Source of the DNA: a bacterium
GTDB lineage: Bacteria > Ratteibacteria > UBA8468 > B48-G9 > JAFGKM01
Assembly: GCA_021157805.1 (NCBI GenBank)
Contig: JAGGVW010000277.1
Span: 1-9,058 of the forward strand
Direction: 5' to 3'
Length of the DNA: 9,058 nt
Positions 1 to 5,441 of the stretch are shown here, in pieces (within the stretch, counting starts at the first letter, position 1; each line of letters starts with the position of its first letter). Position numbers and translations under genes: made by a program. Below the pieces are notes generated by a model. That model was not told the origin of the DNA, did not search any database, and worked only from the letters and a program-made list of their open reading frames with translations.

Positions 1-941
1 ATCCAAGACAGATTGAATTTGCACCTTTAAATTTAACATATACAATTTTGAGTAAAAGGAAATTGACTGAACTTGTTGAGAAAAAATATGTAAGTGGTTG
101 GGATGACCCAAGGATGCCAACGATTTCAGGTATGAGAAGAAGAGGGTATACACCAGAGAGTATTAAAAATTTCTGTAAAGCAATAGGCATATCAAAGACA
201 GAATCACTTGTTAATATTGAACTTCTTCAGCATTTTGTTAGAGAACATCTGAATAAGATATGCAATAGAGTTATGGTTGTATTAAATCCAGTAAAAATTG
301 TAATAACAAATTTCCCTGAAGGTAAAGTTGAATATCTTGATGCAATAAATAACCCAGAAGATGAGAAAGCAGGGACAAGGAAAGTCCCTTTTACAAAAGA
401 AATTTACATTGAAAAAGATGATTTTATGGAAAGGCCAGTTCCAAAGTTTTATCGCCTTTCCCCAGGAAGAGAAGTTAGATTGAGATATGCTTATTTTATA
501 AAATGTGAAAAAGTTATAAAGGATGAAAAAGGGGAAATAAAAGAAATCCATTGCACTTATGACCCACAAACAAAAGGTGGCAATGCTCCTGATGGGAGGA
601 AAGTTAAAGCAACATTACACTGGGTTTCTGCTTCAGAAAATATCCCTGTGGAAGTCCGACTTTATGACCATCTTTTTACAAAAGAAAATATGAATGAAAT
701 AGAAGAAGGAAAAACATTTCTTGATTATTTTAATAAAAATTCACTGAAAATTTTAAAAAACTGTCCTGCTGAAATAAACCTTAAAAATATAAAAGTTGGA
801 GAAAGATACCAGTTTGAAAGAACTGGATATTTCTGTGTTGACCCTGATACAAAAGATGAAAAAATTGTATTTAATCTAACTGTAAAACTGAAAGACGAAT
901 GGAGTAAAATTAAAAAACGAAATTTAGGACAAAAGGAATGA
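1..941 (+). CDS. glnS: Glutaminyl-tRNA synthetase, C-terminal part (5' end outside window)
   Basis: Class I aminoacyl-tRNA synthetase that charges tRNA-Gln with glutamine in the cytoplasm. The frame is open from the window edge, with the first whole codon at 3. The TTG at 48 is an internal Leu, not a start. The visible part begins just before the KMSKS-type loop (LSKRKL, encoded around 48-65; E. coli GlnRS has MSKRKL) and continues with GWDDPRMPT and RRRGYT, which are hallmark GlnRS sequence. The remaining roughly 240 residues match the two beta-barrel anticodon-binding domains, including VKIVITNF, YIEKDDFM and LSPGREVRLRYAYFI. About 312 of the usual ~550 codons are present, so the Rossmann catalytic half with the HIGH motif lies upstream. 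The gene ends in a normal TGA and looks intact. It is the only housekeeping gene here and marks the chromosomal edge of the accessory region. No clear rho-independent terminator follows it. Confidence 0.97.
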   Translation, partial: PRQIEFAPLNLTYTILSKRKLTELVEKKYVSGWDDPRMPTISGMRRRGYTPESIKNFCKAIGISKTESLVNIELLQHFVREHLNKICNRVMVVLNPVKIVITNFPEGKVEYLDAINNPEDEKAGTRKVPFTKEIYIEKDDFMERPVPKFYRLSPGREVRLRYAYFIKCEKVIKDEKGEIKEIHCTYDPQTKGGNAPDGRKVKATLHWVSASENIPVEVRLYDHLFTKENMNEIEEGKTFLDYFNKNSLKILKNCPAEINLKNIKVGERYQFERTGYFCVDPDTKDEKIVFNLTVKLKDEWSKIKKRNLGQKE

Positions 942-948
942 TGTTGAT

Positions 949-978
949 TTGACTTATTGACTTTATTTGTTATATATT
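949..978 (+). promoter_or_regulatory. Possible sigma70-like promoter before the accessory array
   Basis: TTGACT at 949-954 and TATATT at 973-978 are separated by 18 bp. It lies just after glnS and upstream of the first attC-like site, where a promoter could drive cassette genes. Such matches arise easily in AT-rich DNA, and no transcript evidence exists, so this is a weak call. Confidence 0.2.
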
Positions 979-1104
979 ATTTATGGGCTGTTAAACGATG
1001 AAAAACTCTGGTATGTTAAAAAAGGAGTTAAAATTATTACAGAAGGCGGGGGTTCTGAAATAATCACTCAAAAGGTGTCCGCAAAATATCAATTGGATGA
1101 ATGA
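961..1104 (+). pseudogene. Short open remnant, possible C-terminal fragment of an unknown protein
   Basis: An open frame of about 47 codons follows a TGA at 958-960 and ends at TGA 1102-1104. Its peptide looks protein-like in its second half (KLWYVKKGVKIITEGGG, then SEIITQKVSAKYQLDE). There is no ATG; the only candidate start is TTG at 967, with no ribosome-binding site. I do not recognise the family. It may be the tail of a gene whose front was lost, or the content of a small decayed cassette just before the attC-like site at 1150. A chance open frame is also possible. Confidence 0.25.
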
Positions 1105-1149
1105 TAATGGTTTTTATTTTCTGAAGATGAAAATATGAAAAAGCGACAG

Positions 1150-1241
1150 CATGTAACACAGCATATACGCTCAGGGCTTACATCCTTGCCCTTCGGGATA
1201 TTGTCCCCAGGTAACGTCGTATATGCTGGGAACGTTATATG
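1150..1241 (+). other. attC-like recombination site 1 (integron cassette site)
   Basis: Nested inverted repeat with attC layout. The outer arms are CATGTAAC (1150-1157, inverse-core-like) and GTTATATG (1234-1241, core-like), paired except for one G-T. The inner arms are an exact 11-bp pair, CAGCATATACG (1159-1169) and CGTATATGCTG (1218-1228). The 48-nt centre holds a mini-hairpin with TTC loop (CCC/GGG, 1189-1197). The spacers between outer and inner arms are unequal (1 and 5 nt), as attC sites often show through unpaired bases. The predicted crossover is G^TT at 1234/1235. It lies directly upstream of the restriction operon. An unrelated stable hairpin is the alternative. Confidence 0.6.
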
Positions 1242-1290
1242 AAAGGTGGCTATATGAAAACCAAAGGAAATGGGTGAAAAAACTTTAACA

Positions 1291-1297
1291 GAGGTGA
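1291..1297 (+). promoter_or_regulatory. Ribosome-binding site that decides the methylase start
   Basis: GAGGTGA sits 5 nt before ATG 1303. The in-frame ATG at 1270 has only AAAGGAA directly abutting it, too close to serve. The start at 1303 is therefore preferred. Confidence 0.7.
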
Positions 1298-1302
1298 ATA
1301 AA

Positions 1303-3102
1303 ATGGAAAATAACAAAAATTCAATATTTGAGAAAAACATCCAGCGTGGAATAGGAGAAGGAATTATCTCATTTAATAAAGATAGAACCAGAGTAATTTA
1401 TCATTGCTCAAGAGATTATTCAACAAGTTTTAGAAATCCTGAGGAGAAAGTAAGAGCTGCTTACTTTGCTGAATTGGTGCTTGATTATCAGTATCCAAAA
1501 GAGAGAATAGACTTTGAGGTAATTGTGCCAAGAAGAACTCCTGAAGATAGAGCGGATATAGTAGTTTATGAAGATGTTGAACTCAAAAAACCATATTTAG
1601 TTGTTGAGTGTAAAAAAGATGGAATTTCAGATGATGAGTTTAAACAGTCTATTGAGCAAGTTTTTGGGAATGCTAACAGCTTAAGGGCAAAATATGCAAT
1701 TGTGGTTGCAGGTACAACCAGAACTGCTTTTGATGTAGCAGGATTTAAACCGAGTGAAAGAGAAAAAAATGTCATATCTGATATCCCAAAAAGATATGGT
1801 AAAGCTCCTAAATATAGATTCATTAAAGGAGATCCTCAAAACGACATAAAAACTGTTTCAAAAGATGAACTTATCAGAACATTACAAAAATCACATAATA
1901 CTGTGTGGCAAGGAGGAAGATTGGCACCGACAACTGCTTTTGATGAGGTTTCAAAACTATTGTTCTGTAAATTAAAAAATGAAAAAGATACACCTAAAGG
2001 AGAACCATATAGATTTCAAATTGGGACTCATGAAACTGCAGACGAAGTTTTTAAAAGAATAAATGAAATTTATCAAGAGGCTAAGCAAAAGGATGCGGAA
2101 GTTTTCAAAGAGGATATTCGATTAGACCCTAAAATAGTTTACAGTGTAGTGGAACACTTGCAGGGGATTAACTTTAGCACAACAGACCTTGATACAAAGG
2201 GAGTTGCTTTTGAAACATTTATGACTGATTTCTTTAAAGGAAAGATGGGGCAATTCTTTACGCCTCGTGAGATTATTAGATTCATGGTTAAAATGCTTAA
2301 TCCAACAAAAGATGATCTTGTTTTAGACCCTGCTGTAGGAAGTGGTGGCTTCCTGCTTAATTCAATGGATAATGTAAGAGAATATACAGAGGCACATTAT
2401 GATGAAAGAGAAGCGTGGGAACATTGGCATAGATTTGCACAACATAATCTATACGGAATTGAAATAAATGACCAGATTGCAAGAGTTTGTAAGATGAATA
2501 TGATTATACATGACGATGGTCACACAAATATCATAAGTACTGATGCTTTAGAGGATTTTGATAAAATTAAAGCAATTCATAAAGGCTTTAAAAAAGACCA
2601 TTTTGATATTGTGCTTACAAACCCACCATTTGGAGCAGTGGTTAAAGCGACAGAAAAAGATTATTTAGATAAATATGAGTTGGGAGCTAAACACAGTGAA
2701 AGAAAAAGCCAGAAAACAGAGATTCTTTTTATTGAGAGGGCAATAGATTTTGTTAAGCAGGGGACTGGTCAAATTGGTATAGTTTTACCAGATGGGATTT
2801 TAACTAATTCATCTTTGCAATATGTAAGAGATTTTATAATGGAAAGATGCCAAATTTTAGCAATTGTATCTTTACCACAATTTGCATTTACGCATTATGG
2901 TGCAGGCGTCAAAGCCTCTCTTGTATTTTTAAGAAGAAAGGCAGAGGGTGAAGAATTGGATAATTATCCAATATTTATGGCAATTGCCGAGCATATTGGC
3001 TACGACGCTACAGGTAGAAAAGATCCTCAGAATGATTTAGACAAAATATTAGAAGAATACAAAAAATTCCAAGAAAACCCAGAAAATTATAAAGGTGTTT
3101 AA
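1303..3102 (+). CDS. hsdM: Nuclease-N6-adenine methyltransferase fusion (type I/IIB restriction-modification subunit)
   Basis: Protein of 599 aa from ATG 1303; an in-frame ATG at 1270 would add 11 residues but lacks a spaced Shine-Dalgarno. Residues about 45-165 resemble the N-terminal domain of type I HsdR subunits: an EEKVR helix, then a PD-(D/E)xK-type pair, RADIVVY (D85) and VVECKK (E102, K104). From about 270 on it is an HsdM-type adenine methylase: QFFTPREI (317-324), SAM motif I DPAVGSGGF (342-350), catalytic motif IV NPPF (440-443), and a late FTHYGAGVKAS region. It should modify adenine and may also cut DNA with the HsdS partner encoded 2 nt downstream. A nuclease and methylase in one chain recalls the BcgI A subunit. 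No separate HsdR with a helicase motor is present, so it is either type IIB-like or a reduced type I system. The methylase is certain; cleavage activity is inferred. Confidence 0.9.
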   Translation: MENNKNSIFEKNIQRGIGEGIISFNKDRTRVIYHCSRDYSTSFRNPEEKVRAAYFAELVLDYQYPKERIDFEVIVPRRTPEDRADIVVYEDVELKKPYLVVECKKDGISDDEFKQSIEQVFGNANSLRAKYAIVVAGTTRTAFDVAGFKPSEREKNVISDIPKRYGKAPKYRFIKGDPQNDIKTVSKDELIRTLQKSHNTVWQGGRLAPTTAFDEVSKLLFCKLKNEKDTPKGEPYRFQIGTHETADEVFKRINEIYQEAKQKDAEVFKEDIRLDPKIVYSVVEHLQGINFSTTDLDTKGVAFETFMTDFFKGKMGQFFTPREIIRFMVKMLNPTKDDLVLDPAVGSGGFLLNSMDNVREYTEAHYDEREAWEHWHRFAQHNLYGIEINDQIARVCKMNMIIHDDGHTNIISTDALEDFDKIKAIHKGFKKDHFDIVLTNPPFGAVVKATEKDYLDKYELGAKHSERKSQKTEILFIERAIDFVKQGTGQIGIVLPDGILTNSSLQYVRDFIMERCQILAIVSLPQFAFTHYGAGVKASLVFLRRKAEGEELDNYPIFMAIAEHIGYDATGRKDPQNDLDKILEEYKKFQENPENYKGV

Positions 3103-3104
3103 CT

Positions 3105-4484
3105 ATGGAGTGCTTTGTTGTTTATAAGAATGAAATTGAGGGAAGGATTGATCCTTTTTATTATAAGCCGGAGTTTAGGGAGTTTGAAAAGGGATTGTCA
3201 CAGATAAAATTAGTTTCTTTTGGACAAATTATAAAAAGCATAACTAATGGTTTTGACTATAGAAAATTTACAGAAGGGGGATTCATTTATTTAAGGGTAG
3301 CAAACATTAAACCTTTTGAATTTGATTTAAGCAATATAAAAAAAATAAATCCTTCTTTTGAAATTAACAAAAATATCCAACTTAAAAAAGGAGATTTATT
3401 ATTAACAAGAAAGGGGACTTATGGAATTGCACTAAGTTTAGATAAAGATTATGATTATGTAATTAGTTCAGAAATTTTTAGGATAGAATTAACCCAAGAA
3501 GTAAATCCTAAATTCGTTGAAATTATTCTTAATTCTTCTATTGGCCAGAGGCAGTTTAATAAATATAAAATTGGTGGAATAATGGGAAGTTTATCACAAG
3601 AGGCAGTTAAAAACATTAAAATTCCCCTTCCCCCTCTTGAAATCCAAAACCATATCGTCCAAATAATGGACAACGCTTACAACTTAAAAAAACAGAAAGA
3701 AAGCGAAGCTCAACAACTTCTTGACTCAATAGATGATTATGTTCTTTCTGAACTTGGCATAAAAATGCCAGAATTAAAAGACCGGATGATTTTTGTTGTT
3801 TATGCTAATGATGTTAAAGGGAAAAGGTTAGATGCTTATTACCACCAGCCAAAGTTTGAAGAAGTTGAGAAAGCGATAGAAAAAGGAAAATTTGGAGCTA
3901 GAGATTTAAAAGAAATCACAGTGAATATTAAAACAGGAACAACACCTCACCAAAAACTGAATCCTTTTACAAAAAATGAAGAAATTATATTTTTAAGAAA
4001 TAGTAATTTAGAAAAAAATAAAATTTTATTAGATAACGTTAAGTATGTAAGGAAAGAATTAGAAAACAAATTAACCTTCTCTAAAAAGAACGAGTTAATA
4101 ACATGCATTGCAGGAACAATAGGAATATCTACAGTTAATACTTTCGATTTTCCCATTGCAATAAATCAAAATATATCTTCTTTAGAACTAAAAGAAAATG
4201 TTAATCCTTTTTATATTAGTTCTATACTAAATTTAAAGATATATCTTAAATACAAATTTCCAAGAATTGCCTCTTTGGCAACAATTTTTTATATTAATAA
4301 TGCTAATCTATTAAACCTCAAAATCCCTCTCCCACCTCTTGAAGTTCAAAATAAAATCGCTGAAGAGGTTAAAAGAAGAATGCAAAAAGCTGAGCAGTTG
4401 CAAAAAGAAGCAAAAGAGATTTTAGAAAAAGCGAAGCAGGAAGTTGAGAATATAATTTTAAATGGTGGAGACTATGAAGATTGA
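3105..4484 (+). CDS. hsdS: Type I-type DNA specificity subunit with two target recognition domains
   Basis: Protein of 459 aa that should choose the DNA site for the methylase/nuclease encoded immediately upstream (2-nt gap; AAAGGTG lies about 10 nt before ATG 3105). It is built of two similar halves of about 225 residues. Each half begins alike (FVVYKNEIEGRIDPFYYKPEF at 4-24 and FVVYANDVKGKRLDAYYHQPKF-like at 230-251). Each has a TRD (about 32-180 and 265-415) and then the typical TRD end IPLPPLEIQN (173-182) or IPLPPLEVQN (407-416). Each half ends in a charged helix, the second long and coiled-coil-like (417-450, rich in K/E/Q). Two TRDs predict a bipartite recognition sequence. The TRDs themselves differ, so the target is likely asymmetric. 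The 3' end overlaps the next gene, indicating one operon. The gene is intact. Confidence 0.93.
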   Translation: MECFVVYKNEIEGRIDPFYYKPEFREFEKGLSQIKLVSFGQIIKSITNGFDYRKFTEGGFIYLRVANIKPFEFDLSNIKKINPSFEINKNIQLKKGDLLLTRKGTYGIALSLDKDYDYVISSEIFRIELTQEVNPKFVEIILNSSIGQRQFNKYKIGGIMGSLSQEAVKNIKIPLPPLEIQNHIVQIMDNAYNLKKQKESEAQQLLDSIDDYVLSELGIKMPELKDRMIFVVYANDVKGKRLDAYYHQPKFEEVEKAIEKGKFGARDLKEITVNIKTGTTPHQKLNPFTKNEEIIFLRNSNLEKNKILLDNVKYVRKELENKLTFSKKNELITCIAGTIGISTVNTFDFPIAINQNISSLELKENVNPFYISSILNLKIYLKYKFPRIASLATIFYINNANLLNLKIPLPPLEVQNKIAEEVKRRMQKAEQLQKEAKEILEKAKQEVENIILNGGDYED

Positions 4485-5313
4485 TTTTCAAATAGTTCAT
4501 ACAGTTAAATCAGACTTAAAAAAACATCTCTTGGATTTACTGAAACAAACTTTAGATGAATCCACAATTATAGAGGTATCCGTTGAAGAAAAACCAGAAA
4601 ATATACAAAATTGGGAAATTTTCAATTGGATAGAAATAAAATACAATCATAGCCTTGAAGAAAACAGATTTATTGCGGGGTTTAGTTTAGATATCAGTGA
4701 GGACTATAGAGAAATCATAAGGGAGTTTGGAGATCATCTTAAAGATGACGAAAATATTGAAGTTGTTTTTAAATATTTTAATGAGTCAATGAGTGAAAAA
4801 CATAAAAGTTATGCAGAAGAAATTTTTGAAATTGAGATGAAATTGAGAGAAATAATTTCTTTCATATTTATAGATACTTACAAAGGAGATTATCACAATT
4901 TATTAAAAGAGATTGATGTTAAAATTCAACCTCTAAATGGAAATAATAAGCCAGATAAAGACTATTTTGAGAGGCACTTTGAAAATGAGTTTTTCTTTTT
5001 ATTGTTTAGTGATTATATGCATCTAAGCGAACCAAAAAAGATTAGTCAAAATGATCTAATGGAATTTATAATAAATTCAAATGATTATGATGAACTGAAA
5101 AGAAATATTCAAAATAGAGGCATTACAAAAGAAAAATATCAGGACATGATTGCATCAATAAAACAGAATTTAAAACCTATAGAAGACATGCGAAACTGCA
5201 TAGCTCATAATCGTTCTTTTACAGATACAGTATTACAAAATTACCAGCAGGCAAAAGCAAATCTATACAACATAATAAATCAATTTTGGGAGGAATTGGA
5301 AAATGAGAGTTAG
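4474..5313 (+). CDS. Hypothetical protein with HEPN-like R-N-x3-H motif, in restriction operon
   Basis: Protein of 279 aa, intact. I do not recognise a named family. Two starts are possible: ATG 4462 (283 aa) without a clear ribosome site, or ATG 4474, preceded by GGTGGAG only 3 nt away. I chose 4474 with reservation. Both overlap the hsdS 3' end, so translation is probably coupled. The N-terminal ~100 residues are an alpha/beta segment. The C-terminal part is helical and ends in MRNCIAHNRSF, with R240, N241 and H245 forming the R-x4-6-H signature of HEPN RNases. A preceding helix (FEIEMKLREIISF, about 118-130) fits the first HEPN helix. HEPN proteins are common as toxins, abortive-infection RNases and restriction companions; PrrC, a HEPN-type anticodon nuclease linked to a type I system, is a precedent. 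Role here (inference): an effector or regulator tied to the restriction complex. Confidence 0.75.
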   Translation: MKIDFQIVHTVKSDLKKHLLDLLKQTLDESTIIEVSVEEKPENIQNWEIFNWIEIKYNHSLEENRFIAGFSLDISEDYREIIREFGDHLKDDENIEVVFKYFNESMSEKHKSYAEEIFEIEMKLREIISFIFIDTYKGDYHNLLKEIDVKIQPLNGNNKPDKDYFERHFENEFFFLLFSDYMHLSEPKKISQNDLMEFIINSNDYDELKRNIQNRGITKEKYQDMIASIKQNLKPIEDMRNCIAHNRSFTDTVLQNYQQAKANLYNIINQFWEELENES

Positions 5314-5353
5314 TTTTATCGCCCGTGAGATTGAAAATAATCAGCATAGCACG

Positions 5354-5441
5354 TCATATAACAAGCGGGTATCTGGTTTGAGTTTTCAGTCCTTACCCAA
5401 ATTACCTTCATCGACTTCAGATACTTACCAATCGTTATATA
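5354..5441 (+). other. attC-like recombination site 2
   Basis: The outer arms ATATAAC (5356-5362) and GTTATAT (5434-5440) are perfectly complementary. The inner arms GTATCTG (5369-5375) and CAGATAC (5418-5424) are also exact, extendable by two G-T pairs. The spacers are 6 and 9 nt and the central loop 42 nt. It follows the HEPN stop by 40 nt and precedes the TIR gene, as an attC site should. A 60-codon open frame (5303-5485) runs through it and is rejected as a gene. The outer left arm also matches the far left end of cassette 1, which a chance hairpin would not explain. Confidence 0.6.

Larger units (their letters stand above)
1235..5434 (+). mobile_element. Putative oversized integron-type cassette 1 (restriction-modification plus HEPN)
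   Basis: Bounded by the predicted crossover points in attC-like sites 1 and 2. Its left end GTTATATGA (1234-1242) and the inverse core of its own 3' site, TCATATAAC (5354-5362), form a perfect 9-bp inverted repeat. This is expected because a cassette's two ends meet when it circularises. It holds three same-strand genes in one operon, about 4.2 kb. Typical cassettes carry one gene of roughly 0.5-1 kb, so the size is unusual. No integrase gene is present in the window, so any mobility would need one elsewhere. Confidence 0.5.

Noticed and set aside
48..50. TTG as the start of a separate 297-aa gene
   Set aside because: The frame is open to the window edge and the upstream codons (PRQIEFAPLNLTYTI) are GlnRS sequence, so TTG is internal.
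969..975. GTTATAT as the left end of a further small cassette (970-1234)
   Set aside because: It would hold the remnant at 961-1104, but there is no attC hairpin to its left and its match to CATGTAAC at 1150 is poor; likely chance in AT-rich DNA.
1089..1340. 83-aa minus-strand frame across site 1 and the methylase start
   Set aside because: Antisense to a well-supported start region and to the hairpin; composition and peptide do not resemble a protein.
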